Assembly (NCBI GenBank): GCA_963759375.1
Contig: CAVWYY010000002.1
Coordinates: 496,001-560,000, forward strand
DNA: 64,000 nt
Origin: DASSUW01 sp963759375
Lineage (GTDB): Bacteria > Actinomycetota > Thermoleophilia > Solirubrobacterales > Solirubrobacteraceae
Direction of reading: 5' to 3'
Shown: piece after piece, positions 16,724-24,107 of the stretch
Layout: the number at the start of each line of letters is the position of its first letter
Position numbering within the stretch: the stretch's first letter is position 1
Position numbers and translations under genes: made by a program
Notes under the pieces: generated by a model
The model's input: only the letters and a program-made list of their open reading frames with translations
Told to the model about the DNA's origin: nothing
Databases searched by the model: none

Positions 16724-18042
16724 GGGAAGATCTCCGTCGTGCAGTCGCCGCCCTGCAGGCGGACCTCGTGGGCCCGGGCCGGGCCGCCGGGCCGGTCGTG
16801 AAGGTCGACGAAGAAGTCGCGGTCGATCTCCATGCCGCCCGCCGGGTCGCAGTCGATCCGCAGCAGCCAGGAGCGGAGCTCCGGATAGAACTGGTTGTCC
16901 CAGGTCGAGTACAGCGAGTTGGTCACGTAGAGCCGCCGGCCGTCGAGCGACAGCTGGAGCATCTGCGGGCCGCCGTTGAGCGCGCGGTCGCCGTCGCTCG
17001 GCCGCCCCAGCACCCCGCCGAGCCAGAGCTGCCCCGTGAGCTTCGGGTGCGCCGGGTCCGACACGTCGTACTGCCGCAGGTCACCGTGCAGCCAGTCGGA
17101 GAAGTACAGGAAGCGGTCGTCCATCGACACCACGAGGTCGGTGATCAGGCCGGGCACCGGGAACGGCCAGCCCTCCTGCTCGACCGCGTCCACCGCGACC
17201 ACCGGCTCGGCGGCGTAGGACCCGTTCTCGCGGTGGAAGTGCCACATCGTGCTCGACAGCGCGGCGCCGACGAACCCCTGGTCGGCGTCAGGGTCGTGCA
17301 GCCAGCGCACCTCGAGCGGGACGAGCCCGGTCTCGCCGAGCTCGAGCGTCTGCTCGAGGCGACGGTCGGCCAGGTTCCAGAAGTGGATGCGGCTGCCGTA
17401 CTTCCCGGCGGCGACGTCGTCGAGGTCGAAGCCGGGCTCGTAGGCGTTGGGCTCGCCGAACTCCGTCGAGGCGAGGACGTTCCGGCGCGGCTGGTACCAG
17501 AAGTCGTAGTTGAACGGCGGCCGTTCGCCACCGTCCTCCCAGCGGCCCTTGACCTCGAACGTCGTGGCGTCGAGCACGGCGAAGCCGCACGCGGCCCCGC
17601 CGTCGGCGTCGCCGAGCATGCTGATGACGACGTTCTCGCCCGGCATGCAGTGGACGGTGTGCGGGCGCGTCAGGCCGGTCGCGCGCACGATCTCCTCGGC
17701 CTCGACGATCTTGTCGATGCGCGGTCGCCGGGGATCCGTCGCGACGTCGAGGATGTGGACGCGCGACGACCGGAAGCCTGGGACGATCAGATGCGAGCGG
17801 TCGGGCCCGTGGCAGGCCGAGCTGCAGCGGTTCCAGCCGAAGTGATGCAGCTCGTCACCGGCGGTCGGCATCGGCGTCTCGTGCACGATCCGGCCGCTCT
17901 CGGCATCGAGGACCGCGAGGAAATCCGGCTCCTCGACGCCGGTGCCGCGGTGCAGGCAAGCGAGGTAAAGCAACTCCTCGGGCGGGGCCTGCATGGCCTC
18001 CGCGGGCGAGGCATAGACAGAACGGGGGCCGGCATCCGACAT
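16720..18042 (-). CDS. Selenium-binding protein SBP56 / methanethiol oxidase
   Basis: This 440-aa SBP56 propeller protein belongs to a family with demonstrated methanethiol oxidase activity (methanethiol to formaldehyde, H2S and H2O2). Typical blocks are HHFGWNRCSSACHG, TRPHTVHCMPGENVVISMLG, FNYDFWYQPRRNVLASTEFG, GFVGAALSSTMWHFHR and LYVTNSLYSTWDNQFYP. The His- and Cys-containing HTVHCMPGE segment is characteristic. ATG at 18042 is chosen because AAGGTGG lies at the right distance; a GTG at 18054 is also in frame. It is the first gene of a four-gene coupled operon. TTGACA on the minus strand at 18103-18098 is a good -35. Confidence 0.9.
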   Translation of the reverse strand: MSDAGPRSVYASPAEAMQAPPEELLYLACLHRGTGVEEPDFLAVLDAESGRIVHETPMPTAGDELHHFGWNRCSSACHGPDRSHLIVPGFRSSRVHILDVATDPRRPRIDKIVEAEEIVRATGLTRPHTVHCMPGENVVISMLGDADGGAACGFAVLDATTFEVKGRWEDGGERPPFNYDFWYQPRRNVLASTEFGEPNAYEPGFDLDDVAAGKYGSRIHFWNLADRRLEQTLELGETGLVPLEVRWLHDPDADQGFVGAALSSTMWHFHRENGSYAAEPVVAVDAVEQEGWPFPVPGLITDLVVSMDDRFLYFSDWLHGDLRQYDVSDPAHPKLTGQLWLGGVLGRPSDGDRALNGGPQMLQLSLDGRRLYVTNSLYSTWDNQFYPELRSWLLRIDCDPAGGMEIDRDFFVDLHDRPGGPARAHEVRLQGGDCTTEIFP

Positions 18043-18055
18043 CCCGATCACCACC

Positions 18056-18071
18056 TTAGACGGTCGACTAA
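18056..18071. promoter_or_regulatory. Palindromic operator candidate between SBP56 and the sigma factor
   Basis: TTAGACGGTCGACTAA matches its own reverse complement at 12 of 16 positions, in the form TTAGnCGnnCGnCTAA, the size and style of TetR-family sites. It lies 14 bases upstream of the SBP56 start and in front of the divergent sigma factor. Assignment to the operon's TetR protein is inference. Confidence 0.5.
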
Positions 18072-18097
18072 GTCATTTGACCAAACCTGACCCACAG

Positions 18098-18703
18098 ATG
18101 TCAAGTAAGAACTTGGCAGCGGCCGACGCGAAGTCCACGATGTCGGTCGTGACCGAAGAGCTGTCGATCGCCGCCGTGCGCGCCGGAGGCGACGACGCGA
18201 TGGCCGAGCTGCACGGCCTGCTGCTGCGCGCGGCGCGGTTCGAGCTGCACCGCCGGCGGCACCTGCCGCACGCGGAGGCCGAGGACCTCGCGGCGCAGGC
18301 GGCCAACGACGCGATGGTCGCGCTGCTCCGCAAGCTCGACACGTTCCGCGGCCAGAGCCGCTTCACGACCTGGGCCTACAAGTTCGCGCTGCTCGAGGCC
18401 GGCGTAAAGGCGCGGCGGCGCGCCTGGCAGGACCGCGAGGTGCCGCTCGACGACGTCGTCGTCGGCGACACCAGACGCTCGGTGCACGAGACCGTCGAGG
18501 ACGCCGAGCTGCTGCGCGCGGTGCGCGACGCCATGCGTACCGTGCTGACGCCCCACCAGCGCGAGGTGTTCATCGCGCTGGCGCTCAACGGCGTGCCGAT
18601 CGACGTGCTCGCCGAGCGCCTCGGCTCCACGCGCGGGGCGCTGTACAAGACGCTGCACGACGCCCGCCGCAAGCTGCGCGCGACGATCGGAGGTGAGCGA
18701 TGA
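18098..18703 (+). CDS. ECF-type RNA polymerase sigma factor
   Basis: Sigma region 2 is seen in EDLAAQAANDAMVALLRKLD followed by FRGQSRFTTWAYKFA, and region 4 in LTPHQREVFIALALNGVPI with ERLGSTRGALYKTLHDAR. I choose ATG at 18098 (MSSKNLAAADA); an ATG at 18140 (MSVVTEELS) fits family length equally well and neither has a strong ribosome binding site. The stop overlaps the next gene by four bases. That gene encodes a small zinc-finger protein, the usual anti-sigma partner. Confidence 0.88.
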   Translation: MSSKNLAAADAKSTMSVVTEELSIAAVRAGGDDAMAELHGLLLRAARFELHRRRHLPHAEAEDLAAQAANDAMVALLRKLDTFRGQSRFTTWAYKFALLEAGVKARRRAWQDREVPLDDVVVGDTRRSVHETVEDAELLRAVRDAMRTVLTPHQREVFIALALNGVPIDVLAERLGSTRGALYKTLHDARRKLRATIGGER

Positions 18704-18894
18704 GCCTGCTCGGACCCGTGGGCCCGGAGATCGGCTGCGACGAGTGCTTCGACCGCCTGGACGAGTACGTCGAGGGGCGCGCCGTTCCCGGCATGGGGGC
18801 GCACCTCGAAGGATGCCCGGCGTGTCGGGAGGAATACGAAAGCCTGGTCGCGCTCGTAAGGGAGGACGACGAGGGCGCGCAAACGGAGTCATGA
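18700..18894 (+). CDS. Small zinc-finger anti-sigma factor
   Basis: This 64-aa soluble protein has the zinc-binding anti-sigma pattern: a Cys-containing helix (GCDECFDRLDEYVEG) and AHLEGCPACREEY, the H-x3-C-x2-C motif. It has no membrane segment, so it would act in the cytoplasm as a redox- or metal-responsive inhibitor of the sigma factor whose gene it overlaps (ATGA). It also overlaps the DoxX gene by four bases. Confidence 0.85.
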   Translation: MSLLGPVGPEIGCDECFDRLDEYVEGRAVPGMGAHLEGCPACREEYESLVALVREDDEGAQTES

Positions 18895-19343
18895 CCGATT
18901 CCACCACCGCCGCGCGGCAGGCCTTCCTGCTGCTGCGGATCGCCTTCACCGTCGCGCCGATCCTGTTCGGCCTCGACAAGTTCGCCGAGGTGCTGACCGA
19001 CGATTGGCCGCGCTACCTCTCGTCCGAGTTCAACAGCCTGCTGCCCGGCAGCGCCGACGACGCGATGTCGATCGTCGGCGTGATCGAGATCGTGGCCGGC
19101 ATCGTGGTTGCAGTGGCGCCCCGCTACGGCAGCCTGCTCGTAGCCGGCTGGCTCGGCGGCATCATCGTCAACCTGCTGCTGGTCGGCGGCTACGGCGACG
19201 TCGCGTTGCGCGACTTCGGGCTGATGCTCGGCGCGCTCACGCTGGCGCGGCTCGCCTGGTCCGAGCTCGGCAGCACGTCGCGCGCCCAGTCGCGGGTCTT
19301 CCAGTCCGGCACCGGCGGCTCGGTGTCCGCGGCCGGCACATAG
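18891..19343 (+). CDS. DoxX-like membrane protein
   Basis: About 130 residues form four hydrophobic segments typical of DoxX proteins: LLRIAFTVAPILFGLDKFAE, IVGVIEIVAGIVVAV, LLVAGWLGGIIVNLLLVGG and FGLMLGALTLARLAW. DoxX proteins often partner with redox enzymes and stress sigma factors. The ATG overlaps the anti-sigma stop. The final 25 residues are hydrophilic and are antisense to the convergent gene, which overlaps by 154 bases, so the native end may have been closer to residue 125. Confidence 0.82.
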   Translation: MTDSTTAARQAFLLLRIAFTVAPILFGLDKFAEVLTDDWPRYLSSEFNSLLPGSADDAMSIVGVIEIVAGIVVAVAPRYGSLLVAGWLGGIIVNLLLVGGYGDVALRDFGLMLGALTLARLAWSELGSTSRAQSRVFQSGTGGSVSAAGT

Positions 19344-19843
19344 CGGGAGCGCTCCACCAGCTCGTAGCGGTGGATGTACCGCGGGCAGTTGGGGAACACC
19401 TCGCGCGCCCGCACCCGGACCACGAGCTGCGCGCCCGGCCACGCCGGCGCCAGCTCGTCGTCCGGGTCGACGCTCGCCGTCCCGTTCAGCCGCAGCCGCC
19501 GGCCGCGCTCGAACGAGATGAACAGCAGCCCGACCTCGGGGTTGACGAGCAGGGTGCCGAACGAGACGAACATCCCGTTGCCGTCATAACCCGGGAACGC
19601 GATCGTGCGGTCGTCGAGCACCTTCACGAACCCCGGGTCGCCACCCTTGTAGGAGCAGTTCGGCCGGCCCTGTTCGTCGGCCGTGGCGATGAACAGCATG
19701 TCGACGCTCTCGATGAACGCCCGGTCGTCGTCGTCGATCCGGTCGCTCACCTTGCGCTGCTCGAGTCGATCGGCGAGCCGGCGCGAGTCGAAGTGGTCCT
19801 GCAGGGAGCGGCTGCCCTCGTTGTAGAAGCCGTCTAGGCCCAT
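19190..19843 (-). CDS. Pyridoxamine 5'-phosphate oxidase-like flavin-binding protein
   Basis: A split-barrel FMN-type domain fills residues 30-180: SVDMLFIATADEQGRPNCSY, IAFPGYDGNGMFVSFGTLL and GLLFISFERGRRLRLNGTA. This family includes F420/FMN-dependent oxidoreductases. ATG at 19843 overlaps the upstream cupin stop by 10 bases. The sequence after PDWKTRDWARDVLP is low-complexity and antisense to DoxX, so the native stop was probably near 19290-19310. Confidence 0.82.
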   Translation of the reverse strand: MGLDGFYNEGSRSLQDHFDSRRLADRLEQRKVSDRIDDDDRAFIESVDMLFIATADEQGRPNCSYKGGDPGFVKVLDDRTIAFPGYDGNGMFVSFGTLLVNPEVGLLFISFERGRRLRLNGTASVDPDDELAPAWPGAQLVVRVRAREVFPNCPRYIHRYELVERSRYVPAADTEPPVPDWKTRDWARDVLPSSDQASRASVSAPSISPKSRNATSP

Positions 19844-20196
19844 TCCATCGGCTCGTAGCCGCTGGTCCGCGGCGCCGACATGATCAGCACCGCCGCGGGC
19901 TCGTCCGTGTTGTTGACGACGGTCCGCGACAGGTGCGGGTCGAGCCGCGCGAACGTGCCCGCCGGGGCCTCGATCTCCCGGCCGTCGACCACCAGGCTCG
20001 GCGATCCCTCGAGCACCACGAACAGCTCCTCCTGATCGCGGCCCGTCTCGTCGTGCTCGGGGATGCGCTCGCCCGGTGGGATCTCGACCAGATTGACGCC
20101 GAACGCGCCGACCCCGAGCGAACGGCGGACGAGCAGCCAGTTCCCGTTGCGCTCGAGATCCTCGCGGCGGCGGATGGTCACGCCCTCGAGGTCCAT
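19834..20196 (-). CDS. Small cupin-domain protein
   Basis: This 120-aa single cupin has the two motifs in order: GERIPEHDETGRDQEELFVV (the metal-ligand His and Glu positions) and PAGTFARLDPHLSRTVVN. ATG at 20196. The gene overlaps the flavin-binding gene and probably forms a two-gene operon with it. Substrate not predictable. Confidence 0.82.
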   Translation of the reverse strand: MDLEGVTIRRREDLERNGNWLLVRRSLGVGAFGVNLVEIPPGERIPEHDETGRDQEELFVVLEGSPSLVVDGREIEAPAGTFARLDPHLSRTVVNNTDEPAAVLIMSAPRTSGYEPMEWA

Positions 20197-20205
20197 GGCG
20201 CGAGA

Positions 20206-22098
20206 CTAACGCAGCAGGCGCTCGACGACGTCGGGGCGCTCGGGCCGGCTGAACAGGAAGCCCTGGGCGGTGTCGCAGCCGTTGGTCTGCAGACGCCCGA
20301 GCTGCTCGTCGGTCTCGACGCCCTCGGCGGTGACCGACAGGCCGAGCGCATGGCCGAGCTCGACGACCGCGTTGACGATCGCCATGTCCTCGCTCGAGTG
20401 CGGGATGCCGCGCACGAACGAGCGGTCGATCTTCACGCAGTCGACCGGGAAGCGCCGCAGGTACTCGAGCGACGAGTAGCCGGTGCCGAAGTCGTCGACC
20501 GCGATCTTGACGCCGAGCGCCTTGAGGTCGGCGAGCCTGCGCGCCGATGCGTCCGGGTCCTCGACCAGCACGCTCTCGGTGACCTCGAGGCAGAGCTGCT
20601 CGGCGGCCATCCCGGAGCGCTCCAGCGCCGCGCCGACGATCTCGATCAGATCGTCGTGCGCCAGCTGCCGGGCGGAAAGGTTCACGCGCAGGGCGAGCGG
20701 CGCCGCGGTGGTCCAGCCCTGGGCGAGGCGGCACGCCTCGTTGAGGACCCAGGTGCCGATCGGGACGATCAGGCCGGTCTCCTCGGCGAGGGCGATGAAG
20801 CGGTCGGGCCCGACCAGGCCGTCGTCGGGGTGCTCCCAGCGCACGAGCGCCTCGAGGCCGACGATCGTGCCGGTCCCGACGGCCACCTCGGGCTGGAAGT
20901 AGACCCGGAACTCCTCGTTCTCGATCGCGCGGCGCAGGGCGGCCTCGGTGTGCAGCCGGGTGAGCGCGCGCTCGCGCGTCAGCTCGTCGAACAGCATCAG
21001 CCGCCCGCCCCCGGCCTCCTTGGCGCGGTACATGGCCGCGTCGGCGTCGCGGATCAGGTCGGCGACGACGTGGTCGGGGTCCGCGGACAGCGCCACGCCG
21101 AGGCTGGCGGTGCTCATCACGTCGCCGTGATCGAGGTGGAACGGCATGCTGAACGCGCGCAGGATGCGCTCACCGACGGCGATCGCGTCCTGCTCGTCCT
21201 TGATGTCCTCGCACAGGAACGCGAACTCGTCGCCGCCGAAGCGCGCGACGGTCTCGTGCCGGCGCAGCGCGTGCCGCAGGCGGTCGGCGACCGCGGTGAT
21301 CAGCTTGTCGCCGGCGTGGTGGCCGAGGCTGTCGTTGATGACCTTGAAGCGGTCGAGGTCGAGGAAGAACACGGCGACGTGGGAGCCGCGGCGGCGCTGC
21401 AGGCGCTCGAGCGCCTGGGCCAGCCGGTTGGAGAACAGCAGCCGGCTCGGCAGGCCGGTGAGCGGATCGCGCAGCAGCTGGTTCTCGTTCGTCCGCCAGG
21501 CGATGACATGGGCGGCGCTGGCGGCCAGGACGAACGCGCCGTGGATGCCCGCCCAGCGCCAAGGGTGCGCGATGGCGTCCGGGTTGCTGTACACCTGCTC
21601 CGGCGCCAGGACGCCGACGAGGCCGTGGTGGAGCACGACGTAGGCGATCGCGATCAGGAACGGCATCCAGTCCTGGTAGAGCGTGAGGACGCCGATCATC
21701 ACGAAGAAGTAGAAGTGCGCCTCGGTGACGCCGGCCCACAGGTGGACGAGCATCGAGGACGCGGTGATCAGGCCGAACGACGCGGCGGCGACTCGCAGGC
21801 GCAGGTTGACCGCCTCGCTCGTGGCGATCGCCGCCGGTAGCGCGAGGATCGTGCCCTCGAGCGCCATGTGGAGGACCGACTGGCCGCGGAACAGCCCGAA
21901 CGCCGTGAGGCCGACGACGTTCAGCCACAGCAGCCAGACGATCGTGCGGTGGCGGCGGCGGAGGATGTGCTCGGGCAGCATCTGGCCGCGCGGCAGCCAG
22001 TGCCGGACGGCCTCGATGAAGCGGCTGGGCCAGGACGCGCGCGTGCGCCAGCGCTCACCGCGCAGGCGGTCTAGAGAGCCGGCATCCACGTCCGTCAT
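20206..22098 (-). CDS. Membrane GGDEF-EAL cyclic-di-GMP protein
   Basis: This 630-aa protein has about six hydrophobic segments between residues 50 and 200, then a GGDEF domain (FDLD-like LDLDRFKVIND; RFGGDEFAF near 287-295) and an EAL domain (EALVRWEHP at 416, EVTES, DDFGTGYSSLEYL, AEGVE). The catalytic motifs of both domains are intact, so it could both make and degrade c-di-GMP. The inhibitory RxxD site just before GGDEF is absent. The membrane part is the likely sensor. ATG at 22098. Confidence 0.92.
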   Translation of the reverse strand: MTDVDAGSLDRLRGERWRTRASWPSRFIEAVRHWLPRGQMLPEHILRRRHRTIVWLLWLNVVGLTAFGLFRGQSVLHMALEGTILALPAAIATSEAVNLRLRVAAASFGLITASSMLVHLWAGVTEAHFYFFVMIGVLTLYQDWMPFLIAIAYVVLHHGLVGVLAPEQVYSNPDAIAHPWRWAGIHGAFVLAASAAHVIAWRTNENQLLRDPLTGLPSRLLFSNRLAQALERLQRRRGSHVAVFFLDLDRFKVINDSLGHHAGDKLITAVADRLRHALRRHETVARFGGDEFAFLCEDIKDEQDAIAVGERILRAFSMPFHLDHGDVMSTASLGVALSADPDHVVADLIRDADAAMYRAKEAGGGRLMLFDELTRERALTRLHTEAALRRAIENEEFRVYFQPEVAVGTGTIVGLEALVRWEHPDDGLVGPDRFIALAEETGLIVPIGTWVLNEACRLAQGWTTAAPLALRVNLSARQLAHDDLIEIVGAALERSGMAAEQLCLEVTESVLVEDPDASARRLADLKALGVKIAVDDFGTGYSSLEYLRRFPVDCVKIDRSFVRGIPHSSEDMAIVNAVVELGHALGLSVTAEGVETDEQLGRLQTNGCDTAQGFLFSRPERPDVVERLLR

Positions 22099-22145
22099 GT
22101 GTGGAAGATCGGCAGATCTCCCGGAAACTTGTCTACGTCACGCGT

Positions 22146-22355
22146 CTACGCGCGCCAGGACTCGCGCTCGGCGGCGAGGCCGGAGCAGCACGAGGTGCAC
22201 CCGCAGTGCGGGCAGGTCGCCGCCGAGGCGGCGACGATCCAGCCGGGATCGCCGAGCTCCGGATCGCAGTCCAGGTCGGGCGTGCCAAGCGCCCAGGTCT
22301 CGAAGACCTTCCCGCACTGCGGGCACTCGGCCGTGAGGCGCTCCGCGGAGGCCAT
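22146..22355 (-). CDS. Small zinc-ribbon protein
   Basis: This 69-aa protein has two CxxC zinc-binding pairs (AECPQCGKVF and ATCPHCGCTSCC), with two further cysteines in the second. ATG at 22355. It lies between the TetR gene and the GGDEF-EAL gene, all on the minus strand. The spaced CxxC pairs and clean codon use support it. Function unknown. Confidence 0.7.
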   Translation of the reverse strand: MASAERLTAECPQCGKVFETWALGTPDLDCDPELGDPGWIVAASAATCPHCGCTSCCSGLAAERESWRA

Positions 22356-22369
22356 GGACCCAAGGTAGT

Positions 22370-22966
22370 TCAGCCCAAGAGCGCGCGCAACTGCCGATGC
22401 ACCGCGGGGCGCAGCCACTCGGTGTCGGTCTCCCCCGCGCTCAGCACGCTCAGGCGCAGCCCGTCGAGCGCCGCGAGCACGAGCCGGATGTCGAGGTCGG
22501 GCGTGAGCGTCGACGAGTGCTCGAGCACGCGGTCGCCCAGCGCGCGCAGCCGGCGCCCCCACTCGCGGTGCACCTCGCGGGCGCCCGGCGTGCCGAGCAT
22601 CTCGATCTGCAGGCGGTACAGGGCGACGGCGACGTCGCGCTCGCCCGAGACCTGCTCGAGCAGCCAGTCGGAGAGCTCCTCGGCCCACGCGGCGGCGTCG
22701 AAGCCCGCGCCGCCGAGCCGGTCGGCGATGTCCTCGATGCGCGCGACCTCGCGGCGCGCGGTCCAGTGCAGCGCGGCCTCGAGGATGTCGGCCTTGGCCG
22801 CGAAATGCCAGGTGGTCGAGGACAGCGAGACGCCCGCCTCGACGGCCAGGCGGCGGTGGGTGACGGCGGCGACGCCTTCGCGCGCGACGATCCGGACCGT
22901 CGCGGCGACGATCGCCTCGCGGACCCGCTCGGAGGCCTCGGCGCGCGTGCCGATGGGGGCGGACAC
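22370..22966 (-). CDS. TetR-family regulator of the copper operon (inferred)
   Basis: This 198-aa TetR protein has its helix-turn-helix in VTHRRLAVEAGVSLSSTTWH. GTG at 22966 (SAPIGTRAEASERV) is chosen because a longer TTG start would lie inside the operator region. The gene is divergent from the multicopper oxidase, with two identical-type palindromes in the 68-bp gap, so it very probably represses both itself and the copper genes. Confidence 0.87.
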   Translation of the reverse strand: MSAPIGTRAEASERVREAIVAATVRIVAREGVAAVTHRRLAVEAGVSLSSTTWHFAAKADILEAALHWTARREVARIEDIADRLGGAGFDAAAWAEELSDWLLEQVSGERDVAVALYRLQIEMLGTPGAREVHREWGRRLRALGDRVLEHSSTLTPDLDIRLVLAALDGLRLSVLSAGETDTEWLRPAVHRQLRALLG

Positions 22967-22981
22967 ACTGCCATCGTAACC

Positions 22982-23018
22982 AGTACGAACGTACTTGCAC
23001 AACGAGTACGCGCGTACT
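22982..23018. promoter_or_regulatory. Twin palindromic operators between tetR and the multicopper oxidase
   Basis: Two perfect 14-bp palindromes of the form AGTACGnnCGTACT occur at 22982-22995 (spacer AA) and 23005-23018 (spacer CG), 23 bp centre to centre, about two helical turns. This is the arrangement expected for cooperative binding by a TetR-type dimer pair. They sit 16 bp from the regulator start and 16 bp from the oxidase start. Confidence 0.85.
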
Positions 23019-23034
23019 AGGCTCCCGGCCGCTC

Positions 23035-24090
23035 ATGGATGACCGATCGACTACGCGCCGCTCGTTCTTCGGGTTGGCCGGTGGCGCAGCGCTGCTCTGC
23101 ACCATCGGTGGCGAAGAGGTCGAGGTCTCCAACTCGAAGGGTCTCGAGAAGGCCGACGCGGTCGCCGCGAAGGTCCGCCGACCACGCGCCGCGGTCGCCC
23201 AGAACGTGCCGCAGATCCAGCCCGCCCCGGGCGGTGTCCGGCGCGAATACTGGATCCAGGCCGAGACCGTGCGCTGGGACATCACGCCGATCAAGCGCGA
23301 CGAGTGGCACAACCGCAAGCTCTCGAGCCGTAACGGCTACCGCGCGTACGTCTACCGGCAGATGACGCCGGGGTTCGCGGCGCCCGCGGGCGGGATCAAC
23401 ATCCCGGGCCCGACACTGCGCGCCGAGGTCGGCGACGTGCTCGTCGTGCACTTCCGCAACGGCGACCGCAAGCTGCGCCAGGCGGTCACCATGCACCCGC
23501 ACGGCGTCAAGTACAACCCCGAGTACGACGGCGCCTACATGGGCGAGTTCACGCGCGCGGGCGGCTTCATCGCCCCGGGCGAGACCTTCACGTACCAGTG
23601 GGAGTGCACGCCGGACTCCGTCGGGGTCTGGCCGTACCACGACCACGGGCCCAACCACACGCTGAACACGTTCCGCGGCCTGTTCGGGGCGGTCATCGTC
23701 CGCCCCAAGGGCGTCAAGCATCCGGACGTCTCGTACACGGTGTTCGCCCACCAGCTGCCGCCGCCGATCACCGGCATCCAGCGCAACTTCCAGTGCCTCA
23801 ACGGCCGCGCCTACGCCGGCAACACGCCCACGCTGCGGTCTCGCGTCGGTCAGGACGTCGAGATCAACGCGTTCGGCATGGACTCGAACTTCCACACGTT
23901 CCACATCCACGGTCACCGCTGGAAGGATCCGGCGGGGACCTTTGTCGACAATCCCGCGATGGGGCCGAACGAATGCGTCACGGCCCGCTTCGTCGAGGAC
24001 AACCCGGGTCGCTGGCTCTACCACTGCCACGTCTTCACCCATCAGGACACGGGGATGACGGGCTGGTACGTGGTGGACCCTCTGAGCTGA
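23035..24090 (+). CDS. Tat-exported two-domain multicopper oxidase
   Basis: This 351-aa laccase-like oxidase has all copper ligands: MHPHG (H154, H156) and YHDHG (H202, H204) in the first cupredoxin domain, FHTFHIHGH (287-294) and YHCHVFTHQDTGM (329-341) in the second. The last carries the type 1 Cys/His/Met. The N-terminus TTRRSFFGLAGGAALL is a twin-arginine signal. The 350-residue length fits two-domain oxidases, which work as trimers. ATG at 23035, 16 bases after the second operator, so the mRNA leader is very short. It is followed by a beta-helix protein and a cupredoxin on the same strand. Confidence 0.93.
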   Translation: MDDRSTTRRSFFGLAGGAALLCTIGGEEVEVSNSKGLEKADAVAAKVRRPRAAVAQNVPQIQPAPGGVRREYWIQAETVRWDITPIKRDEWHNRKLSSRNGYRAYVYRQMTPGFAAPAGGINIPGPTLRAEVGDVLVVHFRNGDRKLRQAVTMHPHGVKYNPEYDGAYMGEFTRAGGFIAPGETFTYQWECTPDSVGVWPYHDHGPNHTLNTFRGLFGAVIVRPKGVKHPDVSYTVFAHQLPPPITGIQRNFQCLNGRAYAGNTPTLRSRVGQDVEINAFGMDSNFHTFHIHGHRWKDPAGTFVDNPAMGPNECVTARFVEDNPGRWLYHCHVFTHQDTGMTGWYVVDPLS

Positions 24091-24107
24091 AGGAGGAGGT
24101 CATCCGC

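Noticed and set aside
19933..21840. A 635-codon open frame antisense to the GGDEF-EAL gene
   Set aside because: Shadow frame; no domain, and the sense strand has intact GGDEF and EAL motifs.
22967..23002. A TTG start at 23002 for the TetR gene
   Set aside because: It would place coding sequence over the first operator palindrome; GTG 22966 gives a normal N-terminus.
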